Below are positions 22,517 to 34,194 of a stretch of 64,000 nucleotides of DNA, piece after piece; position 1 is the first letter of the stretch, and the number at the start of each line of letters is the position of its first letter. The translations under genes and the position numbers were made by a program. The stretch is from Platycnemis pennipes. Its lineage: Eukaryota > Arthropoda > Insecta > Odonata > Platycnemididae. Under the pieces are notes generated by a model. It was not told the origin of the DNA, made no database searches, and saw only the letters and a list, made by a program, of their open reading frames with translations. Where the stretch lies: positions 132,351,926-132,415,925 of the forward strand of contig OW121854.1 of NCBI GenBank assembly GCA_933228895.1. The letters are read 5' to 3'.

Positions 22517-24389
22517 GGGCGGAATTCTGTACACAACTAACGATACCTATCGGTATCGGTGGCTACCGACGGTCGAGCTATTCTGCACCCGCCAGCTACC
22601 GATAGTTGTCGGTGCAAGCGACCTAACTCTGACGTCAAGCATTTATCGGTAAGGAAGCAGCACCTGCGCGCGAGGCTATACGTTTTGACCAATGATATAG
22701 CATGACACAAACAGGAAAAAGTACACCATCGATATGCGAAATATTTCATCGGAACTTAGCGTAGTAATGTTATTTGAAATCAACAGTGGACTGGACGTGG
22801 ATCATTTGTGATTCACATTCATTCAAGGATCATGCGTAAAGTCGAAGAGAAGTTAATACCAAAGGCAGGATGAAAGGTGGGATTATTTGAAACTGAGGGG
22901 ATTGCATGTAGGTAATTCGAATGAAATCTTTATTCATACTTTGTTATTCATTACGTACTGTGAAATTGGGTACGATTTTACGATCGAGAAATAACACACG
23001 TCTATATGGTTCTGATGGACTGTATTCAAGTGCCATTAACTAAGCCAACAATTACATATCCAAGTTACTATACGTACACAAACAAGATTAAATTAAAAAT
23101 TAAAACCTACGATGGTCCAAACAATAGTCGAGAAGCTCAAGTCAGGTCGAGAGGGAATTGCTACATGGAGGAGGAATGTAATAATAATATATTTATTAGA
23201 TTACCTGGTAGAATTGTGAACACATCTTCGTCGAAATTACAAATTAAAGTGACATCACAGTAAGTAGTAGGCAGCAGTCAGCTAACGTGTAAGTTTGTTT
23301 TGTATGTAGCGTTTGTTTTTTTGGGAGGCAATCTAAGAATTAGAAACAGTAATTGGTACGGAAGTAAAAGTGACCCTGACAAAGAAACAGTGAAGTGAAT
23401 AATGACTTGCGTTCGTTTGAAAATGCATTGGAATGAACTGAACACACTGCTCACTCGCAATGGCGATCGACCGCTCCCGCTGCAATATCGGCCGAAGTGT
23501 TTCAATAAGAACCAAATCAACATGTGGGGAGAGGCGAAATTAATTGATAAACTCCTCGTTGTCCAGCTCAAACGGGTCGTGGGCTTCCCTCCACTCTCCT
23601 ATCCCGGCACGATCATCGACGTTCCGAGTCTACTTTCTACGCATTACATAAACATTGGATCTAAAGCAAGATATCCCTCTGCAATTCTTTTGGCTGATAA
23701 TTAAAAAACACCGACCACTCTAATGTAAAATGCATTACTAGTCTAGCGATAAAGTTTCTATAGTACGGTATACCGTCAAACATTTAAATACATCAAACTG
23801 TAATTACATTTTAATATTATAGTAATTGAAGTAAAAATATACTTCGTAAATATAAAATTATATATAAAACTGTATTTTAAATTATAAAGGTTAGAAGAAC
23901 TTAAATCACCTCTCACTCTCCGCACTTTGGACACTTTAAAGAAAACTTGTTTTGGATGCGCTAATTTTGGAAATTAAAGACGAATATAAATAAGCGCGAA
24001 TTATATCGTTAAGATTGTAACTTAATGCTAACATGGAAATGCAAATAAAGGACGATCTCAGTTCTCATAAATCCTACCAATATGCACAAGTCAATTCATC
24101 AAAACCAAGCTCGTAGATAATCAAAACATACGTCCGTCGCTATGCGTAGACCGATCAATCACTGTTTTTACCCAGCATGCAGTTGGCGAAGAGACGAAAT
24201 ACATGTCGGTGGGGCCTAGCGTGGGTTTGGAAATCGTCGGTAGGCTCAGTCGTCGTTACCGACAAGTATCGGTAGAATTAACGACAAGTGTCGGTAGAAT
24301 GCGTCACCGGAATCGCTCTCACCGATATTTGTCGGTCGGGGGAGTTAGCGACACCGATAGGTGTCGGTAGGATGTACAGAATTCCGCCC
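22517..24389. mobile_element. 1.87 kb TIR element in LINE A UTR, PIF/Harbinger-like, CAG target duplication
   Basis: Both ends are GGGCGGAATTCTGTACA (perfect 17 bp inverted repeat) with CAG outside each (22514-22516, 24390-24392). The flanks rejoin to the LINE A 3' UTR. Both subterminal regions hold repeated palindromic motifs of the form ACCGAYA-n-TRTCGGT (at least five near 24.23-24.37 kb, three near 22.54-22.65 kb), likely protein-binding sites. The interior has unrecognised frames (23006-23263, 23402-23704) and no transposase motif, so it is probably non-autonomous. Confidence 0.75.
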
Positions 24390-25378
24390 CAGGTTACAAC
24401 TACATATGCAATCAAATGATACACTCGTATTTATGCTATTGGCACTATTCATATAAATAATTGTACGAGGAAAGAATGTCATTTTGAATCTGTCAGTTCG
24501 GCATCTGTCAATATCTCTAATTTTGTGATCATGGCCCAGTCTACCATAGTAAGTTGGGGTTCGCAAAATATTATTAACGTCATCTGTGAAAATATCATCT
24601 TGGAATTTATTTAAGAGAGTAAGACTAAATTTCAACGTACGATCGGACCATGATTGTCATTTTATTTCATTTAATAGACTGCTAACGCTAGTATGGTTAT
24701 CGTATTGTCCCTTTACAAATCTTGACGATCTTCGCTGCACACGTTCAAGTTCGTTATTTAGACCGATTTCGTAGGGATTCCATACAATGGCAGCATATTC
24801 AAATTGAGGTCTAACAAGGGAAAAACAGCTGATTTCTCTAACATGATCGTCACATTTCCCAGATTTCCCCCATTTTGATGAATCTCAGTCTACTATTACC
24901 TTGACCCATTATTTCACGTATGTGTTTACCCCACGAACGATGTCGTATTCCAAGATATTTAATGGATTCCAAGTTTGTAAACTTATTAATCCATATGTTG
25001 TAAGTGCTAGGAGGAGATCTATTCTTATTCGAAAAGTTACACGTTTTTTCAAATTTAGTTCAAATTCCAATGGATATTTGTTAGGCTCTCTGTTGGCTCA
25101 GCCCCTGGGAAACCTATTGATAGGCAAATGCCTATTGGGAGAGCGGGGGTATACGAACCAACAGATTAGTTGGGATGCAAAAAAAAACTGCCATGTATCA
25201 CACAATTTTTCAATTGCTTGTAGGTCATTATTTAAATATTATTTATCGCTTGGTCATAGAATTCCCTGTGCACTCATCGGCAAATAGACGAAGCATACTT
25301 TTTACCCCCTTATCATTTTTGTACAGAAGGAACAACAGTGGACCTATTGCTAGGCCCCATACAGAACATGAATTCATT
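24390..25378 (-). pseudogene. LINE family A, 3' half
   Basis: The minus strand carries the C-terminal block (DRFKMTFFPRTI, IRDIDRCRTD, LTLLNKFQDDIF), the preceding RT thumb region and part of the YADDAVLY-type stretch near 25.28 kb, all with frameshifts. It matches 41.2-42.0 kb. At 25378 it abuts a + strand LINE B piece head-on. It is inactive. Confidence 0.8.
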
Positions 25379-25655
25379 AATATATGTGATCCGATTGAAT
25401 TAGAACAGATCGGAGAACTAGACAGTGGCCACGTAGAGTAGAGCTAGGGTTGTTAAAAGGTGTAATGGATAGGTGTGGAAATGCATCAAAATTTACGGAA
25501 TATAAGGTTGAGAATCACAATGTGATCGTAGGTTAAAATACGAATTAAATGTGAAGATGCATGTGTATCAAGAACCCCTGCGTATTATGCTAGATTTGGC
25601 CAGATAAATGAGATTAGAGAGACATACGAGATTGTCGGATTGGCCTCAGCCTATT
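25379..25655 (+). pseudogene. LINE family B, 3' fragment
   Basis: + strand text corresponds to the VQRRAARLVKRCY / RLKYELNVK / DLAR-MRLERH part of LINE B, in broken frames. It is joined tail-to-tail with LINE A at 25378. No 3' UTR follows. Confidence 0.6.
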
Positions 25656-26158
25656 ACGACGCCAAGGGTACCTTGTTCTCAAGCGGTGTGGCTGCGAACA
25701 AGGGTAACAGGGTCTACTGGGGGTCAGGGAAATAGAGTGGAGGGTGCAATTTGGGCCCCTTTCTTCAACTTAAAGAAAGCGTAGAGGAAAAAAGACATCG
25801 TTTTTTACAAATTGGGGTCATCCAATTTGGTGCATGTTGAAATTTAAAGATTCTTGGATGTTAAGTGTAACTTTCATTGCGAGTGTGTAGGACCGTTGTG
25901 ATGAATTTGGATGTGTGCCATTTCGCGTGAAAGATTTGAAAATAATGATTTGTAGTCACCGTTTAGGAAGGATTGAGAGTTCTTTGCACTTTACAATTAT
26001 TTACTTCCAGTTTGTCCTTCGTAAAAGTACTTGCATTTCGGTGTATCTCATTGCAATATGCAATCTCCGTTATTGTCATTTCGTGGAAGCTTATCCTAGG
26101 AGTTGCTCAACTCTGTACCGACAGTCACAATCTTCGGTGAACAAACCTAGGATTGGTT
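25656..26158. other. No recognisable feature
   Basis: Unique-looking sequence between LINE fragments. One 88-codon frame (25915-26181) shows nothing recognisable. Confidence 0.4.
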
Positions 26159-27168
26159 CATCTACATCTACATCTACGTGATACCCTGATAACCACCGAA
26201 AAGGTGTGTGGCAGGGGGCGAAGATCACCAAGCATGCACGATTGACATGCAAACTAGCAACTATATTGTCTCATGCAACTTGATTGTTAGTATCTATAGT
26301 ATTTAAGGGATATACATGCATCATTCACTGCAGACTACTGTAAAATATTTCACCTACGTATCCTTTTGCTATGCTGCCTATTCTGTTCTCTTATAGTACG
26401 GTGCTAAAATGCCATTTTGAATCTATCGGTACGACAATCTATCTCTCTAATCTTATTTGTCTGGTCGAATCTAGCATAATACGCTGTTTTTTTAATATGT
26501 GCCTAACATCTTCAGTAAAGCTATCCGATTTAAATTTCTCTAATAGATTTAATCTGTACTCTAACCTATGCTCTGATAATGATTCCCACCCTAATTCTTG
26601 TATTAATTCTGAAACACTACTCAACCTATCGTAACACCTTTTAACGAGCCTAGCTGCTCTACGCTGCACACTGTCTAGTTATCTGATCAAACCTAATTCA
26701 TTCGGATGAAATACACTGGCCTTGAGGTGTGGCCTAGCTAGTGAAAAGTAACATCACTCTTTTGTCTTCTCATCACATTTCCCAAGTACTCTTTTTATAA
26801 ATCCTAGCTTTCTCTTCGCTCGGCCGCATATTTCCCGAATGTGTCTTCCCCACGATAAATCCTCATTGATTGTTATACCTAAATACCTTACGGTTTCAAC
26901 GCTTTCGATCTTCGTGTTACTGATGTTATAGGATCGCTCTATCGAATTATCCCTCCTCCAAAAATTAATAGCTATACACTTTTTAAGGTTAAGTTCTAAC
27001 TGCCATTTGTCGCACCACTCTTGAATTGCATCTAAATCCTTGCTAAGCGATTCCCTGTCTTCTTCTTTAGATAAACACCTGTATACTACGGCATCGTCTG
27101 TAAAAAGTCTAAGCTTACTATTAAGTACGGTACTCAATTCGTTTATGTATAAAAGAAATTAAAACGGA
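26159..27168 (-). pseudogene. LINE family B, 3' third with UTR and tail
   Basis: On the minus strand the order is FLLYINELSTVLNSKLRLF, TDDAVVYRC (the YxDD-type region of the palm is here FTDDAV), EWCDKWQLELNLKKC, NTKIESVETVRYLGITINED, FIKRVLGKCDEK and QRRAARLVKRCYDRLSS. The 3' UTR has a GCCACACACC block and a tail of (GATGTA) units at 26159-26178. The catalytic FADD is TDDA, a substitution in the metal-binding motif. Two large open frames survive, so the copy is moderately young. It abuts LINE C at 27170. Confidence 0.85.
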
Positions 27169-27171
27169 CCT

Positions 27172-27725
27172 ATTATTATTATGGTTACGCCTAAGTATTT
27201 AATACATTCTACGTTAGATATTTTCTTTTCTTTGATGCAATAATTATTCCGTGGAAAGCTATTCTTTTTCCAGAAGTTCATTACGGCGCATTTCTTCAAA
27301 TTTAATTCTAACTGCCAACTATCAACCCAATCATCGATCGCATCTAAATCCTTAGCTAAAGACTGACTGTCCTCTTCATTTCTAATTTCCTCATACACTA
27401 CTGTATCATCGGCAAAAAGACGGAGCTTGCTATTTTTAACTACTGTATTCAAGTCATTGACGTAGAGAAGAAATAAAATTGGGCCTGTCACGCTTCCCTG
27501 GAGAACACCCGATATATAACTTTCACGTCGCCTGAGCTGACATCGTCTAATACCACCCTTTGAACGCGTTCATGTGAGAAGTCTCCTATCCAGCCTACTA
27601 TATTAACTGTCTATCCCGTATGATGCTAACTTCGCGGGTGGGGAACCTTGTCTAACGCTTTTCTAAAGTCAAGAAACGCTGCGTCTACCTGTACGTTACC
27701 TTCTCCGGAAACTAGAATATATATA
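27172..27725 (-). pseudogene. LINE family C, RT core fragment
   Basis: The minus strand includes VDAAFLDFRKALDKVPH, RVQRVVLDDVSSGDVKV, TGPILFLLYVNDLNTVV, KLRLFADDTVVYEE (intact FADD), WQLELNLKKCAVMNFWKK and SNVECIKYLGVTI. This is classic RT fingers/palm of CR1/Jockey-group LINEs. It breaks at 27170 exactly where LINE B begins at an equivalent position (GPI-LFLLYIN), so the pair is a nested or chimeric insertion. A frameshift precedes the 110-codon frame (27159-27491). Confidence 0.85.
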
Positions 27726-28327
27726 ATACGTCACAGGTCGCACAACGTCTCAGGTATAGTACATGTGGACTACTTTTCAACATTTGTTGTCGGATTTAGA
27801 TATCTTTGGTTGGGTTAAGGAAGGCTGCGAACATATATAATATCTTTAGAAGGTATGGAGTCTGAGATTGTCAAAGCTGACGCAAGAAATTTTCCGAAAA
27901 TCTCAACATTAGCAATGTTTTCATACGTATATATCAACGTAACGATGTATCAACAGCATCTTAAAATGAAACTTCGTTCAATCTTCGAAGAAAATATGAT
28001 TCAAACGGAAAGCCAAAGAGTTTAGACGGCGAGGTAAAAGCATTTCAATGTTTGAAAATAAATTTTCACGTTTGAATTTTGTAATATTCATAATATGGCG
28101 ATGATGAATGTTTTGGTGTTAGGGTCGTTCGTGAGGAACACGACGATGATGCCATCGGCTATGCGCAGGTTAAGCTCGATAAAATGTTGTTCGTGCTCGT
28201 GTGTGGCCCGAGCATCAACTAAGATACAAGGGATATGTCGAGGAAGCACATCTTTTGATGGATGGCGAACACAATTGTCTAATCAATCTACTTAAGTAGG
28301 TAGTGAGCCTTTCGTTCAAGGATTTCA
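27726..28327. other. No recognisable gene
   Basis: No domain-bearing frame or terminus was recognised. A 66-codon frame (28095-28295) is not convincing. Confidence 0.35.
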
Positions 28328-28609
28328 CGTCAAGTTCGGGAACGTAAAAATAAGATTTATTACGGGCATCTACGTAATCCATTTGTTTACATTGGATTAC
28401 TGCTCCAATAGGTGACGACATCTCTCTATTGTCAGGCACATTATATCATTAACGTATCTTTGCGATGTTTTCAAGGATTCGGATTATAAATAAAAAATAC
28501 AATGAACGTGAAAATCTTTTGTTCGTAGTGGCATAACCTTATGATGCGTTGATGAGTTTTGATACGATTTCCATGAGAACTTCCTATTAGGGAAATATAT
28601 ATATATTGG
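28328..28609. repeat. ~280 bp direct repeat, copy 1
   Basis: It matches 29023-29306 with ~85-90% identity by eye (shared blocks: TGACGACATCTCTCTATTGT, CAGGCACATTATATCATT, GTGGCATAACCTTAT, GATACGATTTCCA). The copies lie ~700 bp apart in the same orientation. They could be LTR-like ends, a duplication or two dispersed copies; I see no TG..CA ends. Confidence 0.8.
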
Positions 28610-28943
28610 GCTATTGAGACAAAGGTGGATTAAGAAGACCCTTGGTTATCGAATATACCGAGGAACTTCAAAATTTAATCTGTTGCGCAGCAAGCAAGTG
28701 CGATCGTGATGCTAGATTCCTTATGCTGTGTTGTGTGGTATTGGTGTATTTGGCATGCTAGCTGATCTCTACGCAGACGAAATATGTTGAAACGTGCATC
28801 TTATAATGTGTTACATCGTGAAGGTAATGCAAGGAGATAAATATTCCCGTCTACAGCTATTTTTGGTTTAACAAATTGTGTTTGTGTGCACAATTGTAGC
28901 CATTCATCGCGCGACCATCCTTTCAAATGCATGATATATAGTG

Positions 28944-29022
28944 CATGTTTGGTGAGAATTCACCCCCTGCCACACACCTTTATGGTGGCTTGCAGGGTAT
29001 TATGTAGATGTAGATAGATTGC
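28944..29022 (+). repeat. LINE 3' tail fragment
   Basis: GTGCATGTTTGGTGA, CCCCCTGCCACACACC, GGTGGCTTGCAGGG and a TATGTAGATGTAGATAG end match the LINE B tails. It lies between the two 280 bp direct repeats, directly before copy 2. Confidence 0.8.
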
Positions 29023-29306
29023 ACTTAAAGTTCGGGACCGTCAAAATAAGATGCATTACGGGCATTTACGTAATCCATTTGTTTACGTTGGATTCCAATA
29101 AGTGACGACATCTCTCTATTGTCAGGCACATTATATCATTTACGTATCATTTGCGATGTTTTCACGGATTCGGAATATAAATAAAAAATACAATGCACGT
29201 GAAAATCTTTTTTTTGCAGTGGCATAACCTTATAGTTTCTATAGTAGTATAGAATAGTGATGAATTTTGATACGATTTCCAAGAACTTCCATTCGGGGAA
29301 ATATAT
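29023..29306. repeat. ~280 bp direct repeat, copy 2
   Basis: Partner of 28328-28609. It is bracketed by a LINE tail on each side (one + at its left, one - at its right), and its right end runs straight into the LINE tail at 29306. Confidence 0.8.
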
Positions 29307-29650
29307 ACATCTACGTCTACGTAATACCCTACGAGCCACCACGAGGGTGTGTGGCAGGGGGTGAAGATCACCAAACATGCACTATTGACATGCAACTAGG
29401 ATATTAAATGGATACATGCTAGATAATACTGCCTCAAGCAACTACATGGTAGCATCTGCATAATGAGAATAGGATTTTTGGTTGTTATTACATGCATCAT
29501 GCACTACAGATGTCTACTCTCACTATATTTCACCCTTTGCTACGCTGCCTATTGTTCTCTCTTTTATGGCACGCGGGAAAAATGACTTTTTTAATCTATC
29601 GGTACGACAATCTATCTCTATAATCTTTTTAACCTGATCAGCTCGTGGCG
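29303..29650 (-). pseudogene. LINE family B 3' UTR and last codons
   Basis: It begins with a CATCTACGTCTACGTA tail, then GTGTGTGGCAGGGGGTGAAG, and continues to the antisense of the IDCRTDRLK codons (about 29590-29620). It is a short 5'-truncated copy that matches 48.7-49.04 kb in reverse. Confidence 0.8.
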
Positions 29651-31074
29651 ATTCAAATGCTTATATTTTAAAAATAAAATACGTTCTGTAAAAACTGCTT
29701 TCGCAGAAAATCATGTTTTTGTATAAACTCTACGAAAATGTCTTTATTGGAATGTGTGTCCAGAGGTCTGTTTGTGGAACAAATTTGGATGTGGAGGTGA
29801 ACCATATTTTGAGACGTGCAATGCGTTCCGTTGTATATTATTTCCCCTATCTATTATTATACCTACTTGTGGTAATTGCACGTAATTTCTATTCAGTTGC
29901 CATCAATAAGCATATAAATTCAAGATCGCAGCGCATTAAACCATGTTTACGCGGTGCATATCCCGCGCGAGTAGATGCGTGAATACATTCACCATCAAAA
30001 TTAGCATCGTGTAAATATGCAAAATTGTGCAAATGCTTGAACGCGTGGCCATGAAATGAAATCTGGAACATTTGTGCACACATCTGTCCAGCCACCGCGG
30101 TTCCACGCATCGTGTGAACACGCCTTGCACTCGTTGTGAGGAATAAGACCGTGCAGAATGGCAAAATTTGCTTTCACTTTTTTTCAAGACACGTCAAGAC
30201 AGCTGTTGATTCACACTTGCACGGCAGCAGCTCCTCGGAGTCGAGCTTCCTTCACCCGAAACTGTAGCAACCCAGCGCAGACGTCTGCAGCGTCCGCCAG
30301 CACCTAGAACTCCGTTATCTTCGTGCTTACTCTTGTCGAAGTAAACAAGGTCACCGTCCACCACAATTCTGTGGAACGCCTACTAATCGCAGTGATTCAG
30401 GGGAGTAATGCGGCACTGCGATGGCCTATTGCACGAAACCTGTGAGTGTGAGCAGAATGTAGCAATTTTGTCAACTTGAACGCGGCCGCCGCCTCTGGCT
30501 GCGTGTTCGAAGAAAAGCGGTAGTAGGAAGGGGAGGGAGGGAGAGTAGGGGAGGGGGTTGATGACAGGCGAATAGTCGGCCCACACCGGTTCGGCGTTCT
30601 CGCCAAATTTAAATCCCCGGCGTCCCCCCCCCCCCCCCCAGCTATTCTTTTTTAAGGTCGGCCTGCATAGGAAAAATACTATGACTTAGTTATTAAAATA
30701 TTTTAAGAATCCTATTCATGATTTAGCCTCCTTTTCTGTAAGTACATTGTAAGTAGGGTTACTGGTAGGCTATGTTATATATTTTTACAAATTTTTCTAT
30801 GATTGTTTGAGAAATCTAGTTGCTGATGTTTGTTATATATATATTCAGGATGTGCTCACTTGAATTTTTATTACATTAATTTTTATGTTAGCTAATAGAT
30901 GATGTGGGATACTAAAGGATATTAATATTTTACTTTTCTCTCTCTAGTCTACCGGTACAAAAATATTACATTCTGATTCCGAGTGAATAGAAAATTGAGG
31001 CTTTGAGACTTGAAATAGAAAATCATGGCTAAAAAATATCAATGTGGAAATCATCGTTCCAAAACAGCGGCTGA
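29651..31074. other. No recognised gene; GC-rich block and poly-C
   Basis: The 30.18-30.65 kb part is GC-rich, with a GGGAGGGAGGGAGAG tract and a 15-nt poly-C run (30626-30640). A frame at 29713-29982 is unrecognised. Nothing suggests splice structure. Confidence 0.35.
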
Positions 31075-31215
31075 ATGATGAAGACTTTAGCCAATGGGTT
31101 CTTAAAGTTCCTCTTGTAGAAGGATGTGTAATTTCTCATGGAAATGCTAATTTAGAAAGAGGATTTTTAAATCAACAAAATCTTTCCAAACCAACAATGA
31201 GAGTCTCTTACTACC
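31075..31215 (+). pseudogene. hAT-type C-terminal (dimerisation region) remnant
   Basis: The + strand reads QWVLKVPLVEGCVISHGNAN directly followed by LERGFLNQQNLSKPTM. The pattern 'S-H/N-x-x-x-E/S-R-x-F' after a Leu-rich stretch is characteristic of hAT family C-termini and related domesticated proteins. Only ~45 codons are readable; the upstream catalytic region is not seen. This is family knowledge applied to a short match, so moderate-to-low confidence. Confidence 0.4.
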
Positions 31216-32334
31216 AATAAAACTACATATTTAATTACTTTAATAAATCACTTATTTCTTATTTAATTACTTTATCTATATCATGCTATGGGTTAAGCTA
31301 GAAAAAAGTCATATTCTACATAGACCTTGAAAAACATCACTTAAACTCGTACAAAAAACGCGATATAATAGCCTGGAAATTTTTAAAAATTTAGCCTTGA
31401 AAACCTGGAATTGTGCTTGAATTTAATATTTTGAGTTTTGTGGACACCCTGTTTGCCCATCACAGCTGATGTGTCATCTGTTACAGCTGTGAAAAGCTGA
31501 AATTCTGAAAGGTGGATGAAAATGACTGCAACTAAAATGGCCGAGGTGGATCGAAAATGCATTTTTGATGGAGCAGCAGCAGCTCAATTGAAAAATATAT
31601 ATATAATGGCTTGTAAGCTTCATTATAATCACTTGCATATATAGTAATGTATTACACCTTCTTTCATAACTGAAAAATGGAAATTCAAACATAGATTTTG
31701 ATGCATTATGATATCTAAAGCTAAAGGATGCCTGATACAAAACAAAAATTTCTGCCAATGTGTTCGTAAACATGCTTCTCGGTGAATATTGTGAATAACA
31801 TGAAAGTAAAAATCCTCCCAGTATTTGACTAACATCTACAGGTTGATGAGATCAGTCACTATAGAAGCGAAACAAGTGAAATGTCTGGATGAAGGTAAGT
31901 AACTGCAGTTGAGATCCATTCAGTGCTGTTATAGGCATGCGTATAAGGGAGTGCAAGAAATCATGGAAGGAAATAAATCGCACTCGTGCATTCTTTTGAA
32001 GACTCTGCTCTGTTCAAAAGGAATACAGTTTTTCCTTAAGTTAAAAAATATCAAGGCTGCTCTTCACACTGTGTAATTTACTCATGCACTTCACATCATC
32101 ACACTCATTTGCCAAGTATTATTTCCACTTGCCTACCTACTCTTCCCTAACCACTGAGGCATACATCTACATGTACTTTCATTTGCAAAAGTATCTGTAC
32201 ACCCACACGCCCCATTTTACTTTGAATTGAATGTGGTCGACTTGGAAAAAAAACATTTGGGTTGGTATCATAGCTGTGGTTGGCATACAGCTTCGCCCTT
32301 AGCTCTACGTCACTGGGGACCGACGAGTAGGCAA
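31216..32334. other. No recognisable gene
   Basis: AT-rich sequence. Frames at 31474-31773 and 31629-31835 on the minus strand have no recognised motif. Confidence 0.35.
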
Positions 32335-32650
32335 GGCTAATGTAGAACAGGGGGCTAGCGAAACGAGTCAAATAAACTCCAGGGACAGAAGCCGAAGGAA
32401 GAATGCACTGCCGAAGAAACTCAAGTCCACAATCTCCTTGGGCCGATCTTTGGTCGGTGGTAGGACGATCGCAAGTCTTAACTTTCGGTCTTCGTCTCGA
32501 GGGTTATTCTCGTACAAGTAAGGAACGAACAAAAAGAATGCCTATTCGTACACAGGCTAGCGAAGTGTAGTGGCTACCATTCTGCACTCTCATCCAAAGC
32601 TCTGAGTCAGGAGTTCGAGCCTCCAATGGGGAGTTTTTTCATTTACTTAC
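32335..32650 (+). repeat. tRNA-like SINE-type repeat S2, copy 1
   Basis: It shares with the reverse complement of 37365-37600 a series of ordered blocks: GGCTAGCGAAACGA, CTTTCGGTCTTCGTCTCGAG, a region with a B-box-like GAGTTCGAGCCTCC (near 32611-32625), and a T-rich TTTTTTCATTTAC end. A tRNA-related promoter in the second half with conserved upstream sequence is unusual for a SINE; it may be a dimeric or composite repeat. Copy divergence is high. Confidence 0.5.
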
Positions 32651-33329
32651 ACATGTATTAGGATGACATTTCTATACTGCTGGACACGTGGATTTATTCC
32701 CAACACGATTTTAGTTTTTAAGCAATAGTAGTTGTTCGGGGGAGGTTGTCGATTTCGTCATTTGCGCGATTAAGTATGCATGGATAACTGGGTGGGTGTA
32801 GAGCGTTCTCCGAGGAATAGTGTAAAGAAATCCGGCGGTGGCATAAGCCTGCTGTTACCGAAAGATCCGTGTAAAAGAAAGTTGTTGGCCCACCTTTGTC
32901 AAGATATGAAGTAACGAGAGCAATTGGTCATGATTAATTAACGTCGAATGTTGTAACTTTGAATAAATACGTCGCCTTATTATCTGTCTATAATAAGCAA
33001 TGGCGAATGTTGTTTCTTGTTCGCCTTCGTGCATCCATCCTCCCCTTCATCTCGGAAACGATTTGTTCTAAAGAGATGCCGTGAATTTCTTTGTGTTTCT
33101 ATCATCCTAAGGAAACCAGAATTTAAGAGAGCGCAAAACCATTTTCTTTCATTCACTTAAATTCATTTAATAAATGGCAATAGATTTCTTTCATTTATTC
33201 TTTATTTAACAGACAAGGCTTCAAATATTATTTTTCTTGACATCATTTTAGACACTGTGATCCAGGTTCCTCTAAAATGTGTAATTTCTATCAAAATTCT
33301 CTGCTTTTTCCGGTTCTTTTCCAAATGTT
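32651..33329. other. No recognisable feature
   Basis: Unassigned AT-rich sequence. Confidence 0.35.
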
Positions 33330-33955
33330 TTCATTTCAATCATTCGTTCATGGCATCATTCATTTTCTCACCTTTATTTATAATTCATATTCATCATCCC
33401 ATTTCGCCATCTTCTTATTTGGTTGAATCATATTGATTCCATGTTAAATGGTTTCCAGTTCTTTAAAACGAAGAATTAAATTTATAAAGATTATTTGACG
33501 ACTTAAATAAAAGCCGTCTACGAAATTTCTATACCTTAATTTATATTTTACCTCATAGTACTTCGCAAAGTTCCCTTATTCACCGCAGCAGGCTCTTTGC
33601 ACGGAAGGAAACCGGAGGGATGTTCTTGAAACTGGAATATTGGCGTTAAACTTCTCATGTCCTAAGCTGAAAAAATATATGATATGCCTCAATATTTTGT
33701 ATGCGTAGCCTTAGTTTTTTAAAACATTTCTCGGGCCAAAATTGAGATAATAATTGCTATGCGAGGTAAGGTCATAAGTACAATGCATTTCAATTTGAAA
33801 AACCTTAATTTTCATATCCATGTATCTTCTTTAAGTGGTCAATGACAAAGCAATATTCTTACGTAGGTATTAAAAAGGAAAATTAATGAACTATAATATA
33901 TGCAAAAATCAAGGTAGGTTATCTGGCATGCCTAAAATGATGGTTCCTCCTTAAT
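33330..33955 (+). repeat. Dispersed repeat R1, copy 1
   Basis: The 33590-33955 part matches 63620-63995 (shared blocks: AATGCATTTCAA, GAAAAACCTT, GAACTATAATATATG, GGTAGGTTATC, ATGATGGTTCCTCC), and 33340-33440 matches 62085-62190. Orientation is the same, but spacing between the two blocks differs (0.2 kb against 1.4 kb), so one copy carries an insertion or the other a deletion. No coding potential was recognised. Confidence 0.65.
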
Positions 33956-33957
33956 TA

Positions 33958-34194
33958 ATGCTGTTAGCAGCATTTTTTTTGGAAATGATAATAAAAGGTA
34001 CTGGAGGCATAATCGCAAATGATTTGCGAATAAAAATTATTAATATTATTCGGCACATACATTCGGGCCGACTTCTTGCACTACTCACGGATGAAGTGGG
34101 TTTTGCGCGCGGTAAAACTAACATAAGAGTCGTAAGGCGGATTGCACAAAACATACGAAAAAGGAAACACAGCGAAAACATTTCAACACGATAA
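33958..34194 (+). CDS. 78-codon ORF, unrecognised
   Basis: The frame directly follows repeat R1 (MLLAAFFLEMIIKGTGGIIA...), with a basic C-terminus (RRIAQNIRKRKHSENIS). No motif I can name is present. Its equivalent in the second R1 copy is outside the window, so conservation cannot be tested here. It may be part of the repeat. Confidence 0.2.
   Translation: MLLAAFFLEMIIKGTGGIIANDLRIKIINIIRHIHSGRLLALLTDEVGFARGKTNIRVVRRIAQNIRKRKHSENISTR

Noticed and set aside
22175..22540. Four overlapping frames with MRPAMM / QDASSL repeats
   Set aside because: They are translations of an 18 bp tandem repeat (length divisible by 3) on both strands, not proteins.
28328..29306. LTR retrotransposon with 280 bp LTRs
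   Set aside because: No TG..CA ends, primer-binding site, polypurine tract, protease, RT or integrase motifs between them, and only ~410 bp of internal sequence that includes a LINE tail.
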